A DNA stretch of 5,921 bases from contig JAENWI010000100.1 in assembly GCA_016650115.1 (NCBI GenBank), positions 1 to 5,921 of the forward strand, read 5' to 3'. Position numbers and translations under genes: made by a program. Positions 1 through 5,232 of this stretch are shown here, piece after piece. Origin of the DNA: Peptostreptococcaceae bacterium. Its GTDB lineage: Bacteria > Bacillota > Clostridia > Peptostreptococcales > Anaerovoracaceae. A model generated the notes under the pieces. That model made no database searches. It had not been told where the DNA came from and was given only the letters and a program-made list of their open reading frames with translations. The number at the start of each line of letters is the position of its first letter. The first letter of the stretch is position 1.

Positions 1-210
1 GCAGCCATGTGCATTGCAAAGCAGGCAAGACCTATCTCTCAAAACGGGTTGCTGTACACTGATGAAAACATTGACGGGCTTCTCATGGCAAGGCATACAG
101 CCAGAGAAGTCAGAATGGGCGGAGGCAGAATAAAAGGCCATGGAAAAAGAACAAAAGACCAGAACAGTTTGTTTGAAGAAAAAATCAGAATGTTGATTGA
201 AGAAAAATGA
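1..210 (+). CDS. C-terminal end of an unrecognised protein (5' partial)
   Basis: The reading frame is open from base 1 through to the TGA at 208-210, so this is the tail of a gene that begins upstream; the internal ATG at 7 need not be its start. About 69 residues are visible. They are hydrophilic, with a basic glycine-rich stretch (residues around VRMGGGRIKGHGKRTKD) and a charged, probably helical end (FEEKIRMLIEEK). No transmembrane segment, catalytic motif or known domain was recognised, and I cannot assign a function. The stop is followed by 127 bases before mscL, which has its own promoter, so this gene is probably not in the same operon. The coding call rests on the open frame and plausible composition only. 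Confidence 0.6.
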   Translation, partial: AAMCIAKQARPISQNGLLYTDENIDGLLMARHTAREVRMGGGRIKGHGKRTKDQNSLFEEKIRMLIEEK

Positions 211-261
211 TCACTTCACCAATTGAAGACAGGCTGATCGTAAAAAGAAGGGTTTAATAAG

Positions 262-291
262 TTGAAAAAATATTGCCATTTATGTTATAAT
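262..291 (+). promoter_or_regulatory. Sigma-A-type promoter of mscL with extended -10
   Basis: A -35 box TTGAAA (262-267) lies 18 bases from a perfect -10 box TATAAT (286-291). The -10 is preceded by TG at 283-284, giving the extended -10 arrangement TGnTATAAT. Initiation would be near 298, leaving a leader of about 40 bases before the mscL ATG at 338. No operator-like palindrome is evident around it. It is the best promoter in the window and may serve genes beyond mscL, because no terminator is seen downstream. Confidence 0.75.
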
Positions 292-337
292 ATTTTAAAT
301 AACACCATTAAAACAAATAATTAAGGAGGGTTAAAAA

Positions 338-733
338 ATGTTGAAAGATTTTAAGCTTTTCGTTATGAAAGGAAATGTTCTGGACCTTGCAGTTGCAGTT
401 ATTATTGGCGGTGCATTTGGGAAAATCATTGCCTCGTTGGTTAATGATGTGATCATGCCTATTATTGGGATTTTAATGGGTAATATTGACATTAAAACCT
501 TGAAGATCCTTATTTCCCCGGCGGTTGGAGATACTCCGGAGGCTGCTGTCTATTATGGTATGTTTATACAAAACATTGTTGATTTTCTAATTATTGCTTT
601 CTTTATTTTTTTGATGATCAGGCTGATAGAAAAATCAAAGAGAAAACAGAAGAATCCAATTGAAGAAACCGTTGAAATAATACCGGAAGACACAGAGCTT
701 CTTCGTGAAATTCGAGATCTTCTAAAAAAATAA
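338..733 (+). CDS. mscL: Large-conductance mechanosensitive channel MscL
   Basis: MscL forms a homopentameric membrane pore that opens under high membrane tension and releases ions and small solutes during hypo-osmotic shock. The 131-residue length is typical for the family. The N-terminus has the hallmark amphipathic helix (KDFKLFVMKGNVLDLAVAV) leading into TM1 at about residues 14-45, with the glycine-rich pore-lining stretch VIIGGAFGKI. A short extracellular loop at about 47-73 is followed by TM2 at about 75-98. A basic patch KSKRKQK (99-105) then leads to the cytoplasmic helix TELLREIRDLLKK that forms the C-terminal bundle. The ATG has a strong Shine-Dalgarno site AAGGAGGG (323-330) seven bases upstream and its own promoter at 262-291. 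The nearby osmoprotectant importer fits a role in osmotic adaptation. Confidence 0.97.
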   Translation: MLKDFKLFVMKGNVLDLAVAVIIGGAFGKIIASLVNDVIMPIIGILMGNIDIKTLKILISPAVGDTPEAAVYYGMFIQNIVDFLIIAFFIFLMIRLIEKSKRKQKNPIEETVEIIPEDTELLREIRDLLKK

Positions 734-771
734 ATTCGCTTTTCCGATTTTAAATGATGGGATATTTAGAG

Positions 772-1023
772 ATGTATTATACTTATATTTTACAATGTTC
801 TGACGGGACATTATACACTGGATATGCTGTAGATATCAACCAGCGTGTAGCAGCTCACAACAGTGGAAAGGGTTCCAAATATACCAGGGGAAGACTCCCG
901 GTTACGTTGGTTTATTATGAAGTGCTGGACACAAAGAAGGAAGCACTTCAAAGGGAACGCCAAATAAAAAAACTGGACAGAATAGGGAAAATAAAATTAA
1001 TTCAGGCAGAAACATGGGACTAA
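772..1023 (+). CDS. GIY-YIG endonuclease-domain protein (UPF0213/YhbQ-YazA type)
   Basis: This is a small stand-alone GIY-YIG nuclease-fold protein. From the ATG at 772 it has 83 residues. The GIY-equivalent strand is YTYIL (3-7) and the YIG-equivalent is LYTGY (14-18). Family-typical residues follow: Arg25 in INQRVAAHN, the KYT motif at 36-38, and Glu62 in ALQRERQIKKL as the likely metal-binding glutamate. All expected catalytic positions appear present, so it may be active, although the cellular substrate of this family is poorly defined; a DNA-processing role is inferred from the fold. In-frame ATGs at 754 and 757 would add up to six residues. I prefer 772 because relatives begin just before the first strand, but its ribosome site is weak (GGGA, 759-762). 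The gene starts 38 bases after mscL, probably on the same transcript. Confidence 0.88.
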   Translation: MYYTYILQCSDGTLYTGYAVDINQRVAAHNSGKGSKYTRGRLPVTLVYYEVLDTKKEALQRERQIKKLDRIGKIKLIQAETWD

Positions 1024-1056
1024 ATCATATTTATATGAAATAGGGCAAACAGGATT

Positions 1057-1060
1057 GGAG
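1057..1060 (+). promoter_or_regulatory. Ribosome binding site deciding the permease start
   Basis: GGAG at 1057-1060 sits six bases before the ATG at 1067. The upstream in-frame TTG at 1055-1057 overlaps this site and has no ribosome site of its own, so the ATG at 1067 is the better start. Confidence 0.65.
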
Positions 1061-1066
1061 ACTGGG

Positions 1067-1711
1067 ATGATCAAACAGGTATTTCAGATTTACTATGAAA
1101 GAGGCGATTTTTTCATTAAACTGACTTTGGAACATTTGAAAATTTCTGGCAGTGCAATCATTTTAGGAGCCATTATAGGGTTGATTTTAGGTGTTGTTAT
1201 CAGTGAATATAAAAAAACATCTCCTGTCATTCTCGGGATGACTAATTTTATCTACACGATCCCGTCCATATCTCTGCTTGGCCTTTTAATACCTTTTTCC
1301 GGCATTGGGAATACAACTGCTATTATTGCACTGACTGTATACGCCCTTTTACCGATGGTTCGAAATACTCATGCAGGTATAGTAAGCATAGATCCGGCAA
1401 TCATTGAAGCTGCAAAAGGAATGGGTAGCACCCCTTTTGACATACTGTATAAAATCAAGCTCCCGCTTGCGACTACTGTTATATTAGCTGGTTTTAAAAA
1501 TATGGTAGTCATGACCATTGCTCTTGCAGGTATTGCTTCATTTATTGGGGCAGGGGGATTGGGAGTGGCTATTTACAGAGGAATTACCACAAATAATATG
1601 GTTATGACTGTAGCTGGCAGTTTATTGATTGCGTTTTTAGCTTTATTTTCAGATTTCCTGATTGGAGGTCTTGAAAAATCTGTTGAAAGAAAATGGAGGT
1701 TGAAAAGATGA
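1067..1711 (+). CDS. Osmoprotectant-type ABC transporter permease (OpuB/OpuC/ProW-like)
   Basis: This is the membrane subunit of a binding-protein-dependent importer of the quaternary-amine/osmoprotectant family (BPD_transp_1 fold). It has 214 residues from the ATG at 1067. Hydrophobic segments are visible at about residues 28-48, 56-78, 84-98, 136-162 and 179-202. The cytoplasmic coupling loop that docks on the ATPase is clear: EAAKGMGSTPFDILYKIKLP at about 114-133. The segment FIGAGGLGVAIYRGI is typical of OpuCB/OpuCD and YehW/YehY permeases. The size matches Opu permeases of about 210-220 residues rather than the longer ProW. It is the only permease gene here, so the channel is probably a homodimer, unlike OpuC, which uses two. 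Its TGA overlaps the next ATG by four bases (ATGA, 1708-1711). No clear promoter was found in the 43-base gap upstream. Confidence 0.92.
   Translation: MIKQVFQIYYERGDFFIKLTLEHLKISGSAIILGAIIGLILGVVISEYKKTSPVILGMTNFIYTIPSISLLGLLIPFSGIGNTTAIIALTVYALLPMVRNTHAGIVSIDPAIIEAAKGMGSTPFDILYKIKLPLATTVILAGFKNMVVMTIALAGIASFIGAGGLGVAIYRGITTNNMVMTVAGSLLIAFLALFSDFLIGGLEKSVERKWRLKR
1695..1699 (+). promoter_or_regulatory. Ribosome binding site deciding the binding-protein start
   Basis: GGAGG at 1695-1699 lies eight bases before the ATG at 1708. An in-frame ATG at 1693 runs into this site and has no ribosome site of its own, so 1708 is the true start and the signal peptide begins MNKYLRR. Confidence 0.8.
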
Positions 1712-2613
1712 ATAAGTATTTAAGAAGAATGTCGATTTTGCTGGTATTTGTATTACTGATTTCTTTGATCGGCTGTTCAGGCAAAGGTGAAACTAAAACT
1801 ATAAAAATTGCTACCAAACCAATGACGGAACAGTTCATTTTAGGTGAAATGATTGCATTACTTATTGAAGCAGATACTGATATAACAGTGGAAATGACAA
1901 AAGGTGTTGGTGGTGGCACCAGTAATATTCATCCGGCTATTATAAAGGGAGATTTTGATCTTTATCCTGAATATACGGGAACTGCCTGGAGCTTTGTATT
2001 AAAAGAAAAAGGTATCCCTGATGATGAAACCTTATATAAAGAGCTGACTAAAAAATATGAAAGTGAGTATAACCTGAAATGGGTTGGACTGTATGGTTTT
2101 AATAACACTTATGGCTTAGTGGTAAGAAAAGAAATTGCAGACAAATATAATATAAAGACTTATTCGGATTTGGCTAAATATTCTAAAGATTTGGTATTTG
2201 GCGCAGAATATGATTTTTTTGAAAGAGAAGATGGTTTTAACGCATTGACCAAAACCTACGGGTTGGATTTTAAAAAAACTGTGGATCTGGATATAGGGCT
2301 TAAATACAACGCCATTAATTCAAAAGAAATAGATGTGATGAATATTTTCACAACAGATGGCCAACTGGCCATTTCAGATGTAACTGTTCTTGTGGATGAC
2401 AAAGATTTCTATCAGACGTATTATTGCGGAACCGTTGTCAGAATGGACGCTTTGGAAAAATACCCTGAACTGGAAGCTGTTTTAATGAAAATGGATAATA
2501 TTATAACGGATAGTGAAATGTCGGCATTGAACAATAAGGTTGAAGCCGATGGTATGAACGAAAAAAACCTCGCTAGAGAATTTTTAATTGAAAAAGGGCT
2601 TCTGGAGAAATAA
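1708..2613 (+). CDS. Osmoprotectant ABC transporter substrate-binding lipoprotein (OpuBC/OpuCC/OsmF-like)
   Basis: This extracytoplasmic lipoprotein captures the transported compound, probably a trimethylammonium solute such as glycine betaine, carnitine or choline. It has 301 residues. A lipoprotein signal peptide has basic MNKYLRR, a hydrophobic core at 9-20, and lipobox LIGC with Cys23 as the acylated residue. The mature part is a type II periplasmic-binding fold of the OpuAC family, with KIATKPMTEQFILGEM near the start, KGVGGGTSNIHPAI (65-78), the family signature DLYPEYTGT (84-92), NNTYGLVV (132-139) and YYCGTVVR (238-245). Tyrosines 86, 89, 135, 200 and 238/239 are candidates for the aromatic cage that binds quaternary amines in OpuCC; which ones form it is inferred, not seen. 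It overlaps the permease by four bases. The exact ligand cannot be read from the sequence. Confidence 0.93.
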   Translation: MNKYLRRMSILLVFVLLISLIGCSGKGETKTIKIATKPMTEQFILGEMIALLIEADTDITVEMTKGVGGGTSNIHPAIIKGDFDLYPEYTGTAWSFVLKEKGIPDDETLYKELTKKYESEYNLKWVGLYGFNNTYGLVVRKEIADKYNIKTYSDLAKYSKDLVFGAEYDFFEREDGFNALTKTYGLDFKKTVDLDIGLKYNAINSKEIDVMNIFTTDGQLAISDVTVLVDDKDFYQTYYCGTVVRMDALEKYPELEAVLMKMDNIITDSEMSALNNKVEADGMNEKNLAREFLIEKGLLEK

Positions 2614-2618
2614 AAGAT

Positions 2619-2624
2619 GGAGGG
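2619..2624 (+). promoter_or_regulatory. Closely spaced ribosome binding site of the ATPase gene
   Basis: GGAGGG at 2619-2624 leaves only three bases (four counting from GGAGG) before the ATG at 2628, closer than usual. No alternative in-frame start codon lies in the first dozen codons downstream, and the frame starts naturally at the 2628 ATG, so this start stands. The tight spacing could lower ATPase output relative to the binding protein. Confidence 0.6.
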
Positions 2625-2627
2625 CAT

Positions 2628-3359
2628 ATGGGGAATCAAGATTGTATTATTTTTGAAAATGTCTCTAAGTCATATGGTGAAAACAGGATATTAAGCAATT
2701 TTAATTTGACAATATGCAAAGTCGATTTTTTGGCCATAATAGGAAGCTCAGGATGTGGGAAAACAACTGTTTTAAAACTTATTAACGGTTTGCTCACTCC
2801 TGACAGTGGCAGAATTTTTGTAAATGGAGAAGACATAGCTAAAATGGACCAGATTCAATTAAGAAGAAAAATGGGTTATGTGATTCAGGAGGTTGGCCTC
2901 TTCCCCCATATGAGCATCGGTAAAAACATTGCTTATGTACCAAATTTAATAAAAGAAGATGATAAAAATGGAATCAGCAATAAAGTAAAAGAACTGATCA
3001 GTATGGTTGGTCTGGATGAAGAAATAATATCTAGATATCCAAGTGAGCTTTCTGGCGGACAACGACAGAGAGTTGGTCTTGCAAGGGCTTTAGCCGCGTC
3101 ACCGGAAGTCTTACTGATGGATGAGCCATTCGGCGCAGTGGACGAAATAAATCGAAAACTGCTGCAGGAAGAAATATTGAAAATTTATAAAAAACTGAAT
3201 GTGATGATTGTTTTTATTACCCATGACATTAAAGAAGCGCTTAAGCTTGGAACAAGAGTACTTGTTATGGATAAAGGCGAAATAATTCAAATTGGGACAC
3301 CATCTGAAATAAAACAGCATCCTAAGACGGACTTTGTAAGGGAGTTAATTGGTGTTTAA
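2628..3359 (+). CDS. Osmoprotectant ABC transporter ATP-binding subunit (OpuCA/ProV-like, no CBS domains)
   Basis: This cytoplasmic ATPase powers the importer encoded just upstream. It has 243 residues and a complete nucleotide-binding domain: Walker A GSSGCGKTT (39-47), Q-loop glutamine 87 within VIQEVGLFPHM, signature LSGGQRQR (141-148), Walker B VLLMDEP (161-167) with Glu166 as the likely catalytic base, D-loop GAVD (169-172), and switch histidine 199 in ITHD. The VIQEVGLFPHM and DEPFGAVDEINR segments are typical of the glycine betaine/OpuA-ProV group. ProV, OpuAA and OpuCA are usually about 380-420 residues because of C-terminal tandem CBS domains. This protein stops after the standard ABC domain (FVRELIGV), so that regulatory module is absent. 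It follows the binding protein by 14 bases, and its TAA shares one base with the next ATG (TAATG, 3357-3361). Confidence 0.94.
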   Translation: MGNQDCIIFENVSKSYGENRILSNFNLTICKVDFLAIIGSSGCGKTTVLKLINGLLTPDSGRIFVNGEDIAKMDQIQLRRKMGYVIQEVGLFPHMSIGKNIAYVPNLIKEDDKNGISNKVKELISMVGLDEEIISRYPSELSGGQRQRVGLARALAASPEVLLMDEPFGAVDEINRKLLQEEILKIYKKLNVMIVFITHDIKEALKLGTRVLVMDKGEIIQIGTPSEIKQHPKTDFVRELIGV

Positions 3360-4048
3360 TGGTAGAATATAAAAGAATCTTGGAAGAAAATATAGATGCC
3401 GAATATAAGGCATTTCATGAAAAACTGGTTCCAGGTGTGCAAAATATCAGAGGGGTAAGAAGCCCGATTATTAAACAGCTTGCGAAGGAAATAGTTAAAC
3501 AGGACTATGATTGTTTTCTAGAGGAACGGTCTTTTGATAATTATGAAGAGAAAATGCTGTATGGGATTGTGATTGGAAATCTGAAACTTCCCTTTGAGCA
3601 GGTGGCAAAACACATTATCGAATTTGTACCGATAATAGACAACTGGGCAGTTTGCGACAGTTTTTGTGCCAGTCTGAAAATCACTGTAAAAAATAAACAG
3701 GAAATGTGGAGGCTTCTAGAGAGATATTTTAACTCTAAGGAAGAGTATGAGATCAGGTTTGCCGTTGTAATGCTGATGGATTACTATATTGAACCAGTGT
3801 ATATTGATGAAGTTCTGGCTGTTTTAGCAAAAATTAAACATAACGGCTATTATGTTAAAATGGCAATCGCCTGGGCAATTTCTTCGGCTTTTGTAAAAGA
3901 AAAAGAAAAAACGTTGAAATTTATTTGCTCTGATAACCTGGAAAGTTGGACTCGCAATAAGTCATTACAAAAAATAAGAGAATCTTACAGAGTTTCTAAA
4001 GAAGATAAATTATCGTTAAATCAAATGAAGAATAATATGGATTGGTGA
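3359..4048 (+). CDS. AlkD-like DNA alkylation repair protein (HEAT-like repeats)
   Basis: AlkD-family proteins wrap DNA with HEAT-like helical repeats and excise bulky or positively charged alkylated bases such as 3- and 7-alkylpurines without flipping the base. This protein has 229 residues, close to Bacillus cereus AlkD (about 237), and is almost entirely helical. The N-terminal motif IRGVRSPIIKQLAKEI (30-45) is typical. By eye, Trp96 and Asp100 in DNWAVCDSF match AlkD Trp109/Asp113, Arg133 in EIRFAVVMLMDYY matches Arg148, and Trp172 in IAWAISSAF matches Trp187. The Trp-to-Asp spacing (4) and Arg-to-Trp spacing (39) are the same as in AlkD. The key aspartate and arginine are thus kept and glycosylase activity is plausible. 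The ATG overlaps the upstream stop by one base, with no separate strong ribosome site, suggesting translational coupling to the transporter ATPase. Confidence 0.9.
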   Translation: MVEYKRILEENIDAEYKAFHEKLVPGVQNIRGVRSPIIKQLAKEIVKQDYDCFLEERSFDNYEEKMLYGIVIGNLKLPFEQVAKHIIEFVPIIDNWAVCDSFCASLKITVKNKQEMWRLLERYFNSKEEYEIRFAVVMLMDYYIEPVYIDEVLAVLAKIKHNGYYVKMAIAWAISSAFVKEKEKTLKFICSDNLESWTRNKSLQKIRESYRVSKEDKLSLNQMKNNMDW

Positions 4049-4560
4049 AAAAAATGTTAATACTTACGGATAAAACTATTGATTTGAAAATCAAACAAGC
4101 TGAGATCATTAATATTAACAGTCATACAATTAACTTTTGCACAAGTTGTTTTAATTGTTGGATTAAAACACCAGGAAGTTGTGTGATTCGAGATGACCAA
4201 GTGCACATTTATCCTAAAATTGCAATAGCTAATGAAATCGTGTATATTTGCAAAGTCAGGTATGGCTGTTATGATGTGGCTTTTAAGACAATGCTTGAAA
4301 GATGTCTGCCTCTGCAACAGCCTTTTTTAAGGATTTTAAAAAATGAAACCCATCACGAGCAAAGAGGCGTAGAGGTTAAAGATGCTATTATTATCGGGTA
4401 TGGCGTTGAAAATGAAGAAGAAAAAGGAATTTTTACTAAATTAATTGAGAGGAATTCATTTGATATGTGTCTGGGAAGTTACAAAGTAATTTTTGCCACA
4501 GAGACCGAAGTGGAAGAAATTCTCCTGAAGGAGGTATCTGAAAGATGGATCAAACAATAA
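4045..4560 (+). CDS. Flavodoxin-fold oxidoreductase with CX2CX2CX7C motif
   Basis: This looks like a flavodoxin/NADPH-dependent FMN reductase-fold protein (multimeric flavodoxin or iron-sulfur flavoprotein type). It has 171 residues from the GTG at 4045. The key feature is CTSCFNCWIKTPGSC (residues 32-46), with Cys32, 35, 38 and 46, followed by VIRDD; this resembles the compact cluster that holds a 4Fe-4S centre in archaeal Isf proteins. Further on, VYICKVRYGCYDVAFKTMLER (about 66-86) is the usual second flavin-side loop and helix. The N-terminus (KKMLILTDKTIDLK) has a first strand but lacks the usual GSPRxxSNT phosphate loop and following helix, so FMN binding is uncertain. There are eight cysteines in all. 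Start choice: GTG 4045 overlaps the upstream TGA by four bases (GTGA); ATG 4054 and TTG 4042 are alternatives. No strong ribosome site is present. Electron donor and substrate are unknown. Confidence 0.83.
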   Translation: MKKMLILTDKTIDLKIKQAEIININSHTINFCTSCFNCWIKTPGSCVIRDDQVHIYPKIAIANEIVYICKVRYGCYDVAFKTMLERCLPLQQPFLRILKNETHHEQRGVEVKDAIIIGYGVENEEEKGIFTKLIERNSFDMCLGSYKVIFATETEVEEILLKEVSERWIKQ

Positions 4561-5153
4561 TCATCAATGGCAGCCATAGGGCTCCATTATCAAATTCCAG
4601 AAGATACACAAAATACCTTATGAAGTTTTTAAAGACTGACTCAACAGAGCTTTTGCTAAACAAAAATAATTATGATGAAATATCAAAAGAGCTTTTTTCC
4701 GCGCAGACAGCAATTTTGGTTTTCCCATTGTATGTTGATTGTATTCCATCAATTTTACTTGGTTTTTTAAATCGCTTAGAAAAGCTTGGAGAAAAGTATA
4801 AATCCCGGCCAACTGTTTATATCATCATAAACTGTGGTTTCATTGAAAATGAACAAAATGAAGTGGCCATCAGTATAATAAAGTTTTTCTTGAAGAAGAA
4901 CGGCTTTAAATACGGAGGTGTTTTAAGTATCGGCTCGGGAGAAGCAATACTGGATTCACCTTTTAGAGGAATGGTAAGGGGCAAAATTAAAAAAATGGCG
5001 CAGGCGATTGAACATGGAGAAACCATATGCATAAAAACACAGATGCCGATTTCTAAATGGTTTTTTGTTCAAGCCGGTAATAAATACTGGGAAATAAAAG
5101 GTTCGTCTCATGGAAAGACGAAAATAGAAATGAAAACTATGGAGATAAAATAA
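4545..5153 (+). CDS. NADPH-dependent FMN reductase-like flavoprotein
   Basis: This 202-residue protein has a flavodoxin-like fold. Strand one leads into the FMN phosphate-binding loop TIIINGSHRAPLSNS (4-18), a GSPRxxSNS-type motif with His in place of Pro. Next come AILVFPLYVDCIPSILLGFLNR (57-77 region), which matches the second flavin loop (PxYxxxxPxxL) and following helix, and TVYIIINCGFIE (90-101) as the third strand and loop. It lacks the cysteine cluster of its upstream neighbour. The ATG has a strong ribosome site AAGGAGG (4528-4534), ten bases upstream, lying inside the neighbouring gene; the two frames overlap by 16 bases, so they are almost certainly co-translated. A role as redox partner or heteromeric subunit of the upstream flavoprotein is inferred. 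The substrate cannot be told from the sequence. Confidence 0.87.
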   Translation: MDQTIIINGSHRAPLSNSRRYTKYLMKFLKTDSTELLLNKNNYDEISKELFSAQTAILVFPLYVDCIPSILLGFLNRLEKLGEKYKSRPTVYIIINCGFIENEQNEVAISIIKFFLKKNGFKYGGVLSIGSGEAILDSPFRGMVRGKIKKMAQAIEHGETICIKTQMPISKWFFVQAGNKYWEIKGSSHGKTKIEMKTMEIK

Positions 5154-5156
5154 CTT

Positions 5157-5192
5157 ATGGAAAACAGGATTGATTTGAAGAATTTTAAATAG
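5157..5192 (+). other. Possible 11-codon leader peptide upstream of the ABC-F gene
   Basis: An ATG at 5157 opens a short frame, MENRIDLKNFK, ending in TAG at 5190-5192. A GGAG sequence at 5141-5144 inside the end of the previous gene could serve it, at a somewhat long spacing of 12 bases. ABC-F genes are sometimes controlled by translated leaders that sense ribosome stalling. No clear paired attenuator hairpins are visible in the remaining 40 bases, and the frame is short enough to arise by chance, so this is only a candidate. Confidence 0.2.
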
Positions 5193-5203
5193 AGAATTAT
5201 ATT
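5175..5203 (+). promoter_or_regulatory. Candidate promoter for the ABC-F gene
   Basis: TTGAAG (5175-5180) is separated by 17 bases from TATATT (5198-5203). Initiation near 5210 would give a leader of about 23 bases before the ATG at 5233. The match is moderate in a very AT-rich gap, where chance matches are common. If used, the 5157-5192 reading frame would mostly lie upstream of the transcript. Confidence 0.4.
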
Positions 5204-5232
5204 TATTGTATAGTTATAGAAAAGGGTGGGTA

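Noticed and set aside
212..228. CTTC...GAAG hairpin after the first gene as a terminator
   Set aside because: The stem is only about four base pairs, AT-rich and not followed by a T-run, so it does not support a rho-independent terminator.
972..1066. Search for a dedicated promoter for the importer operon
   Set aside because: TATATG-, CATATT- and TATTTA-like sequences occur at 1026-1037, but no -35 element sits at 16-18 bases; nothing convincing was found.
1602..1919. Minus-strand open frame of 105 codons
   Set aside because: It lies opposite the well-supported permease and binding-protein genes, spans their junction, has no recognisable domain, and is explained as an antisense shadow of AT-rich coding sequence.
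2358..2373. Inverted repeat ATGGCC-AACT-GGCCAT inside the binding-protein gene
   Set aside because: It is a six-base-pair stem within conserved coding sequence with no T-tract and no regulatory context; most likely chance.
2421..2836. Overlapping minus-strand open frames opposite the binding protein and ATPase
   Set aside because: Both are short, lack domain features, and are fully covered by confident + strand genes with intact motifs.
4057..5032. Several minus-strand open frames opposite the flavoprotein genes
   Set aside because: They are shadows; their translations are low-complexity, rich in Phe, Ile and Ser as expected from reverse reading, and have no family motifs.
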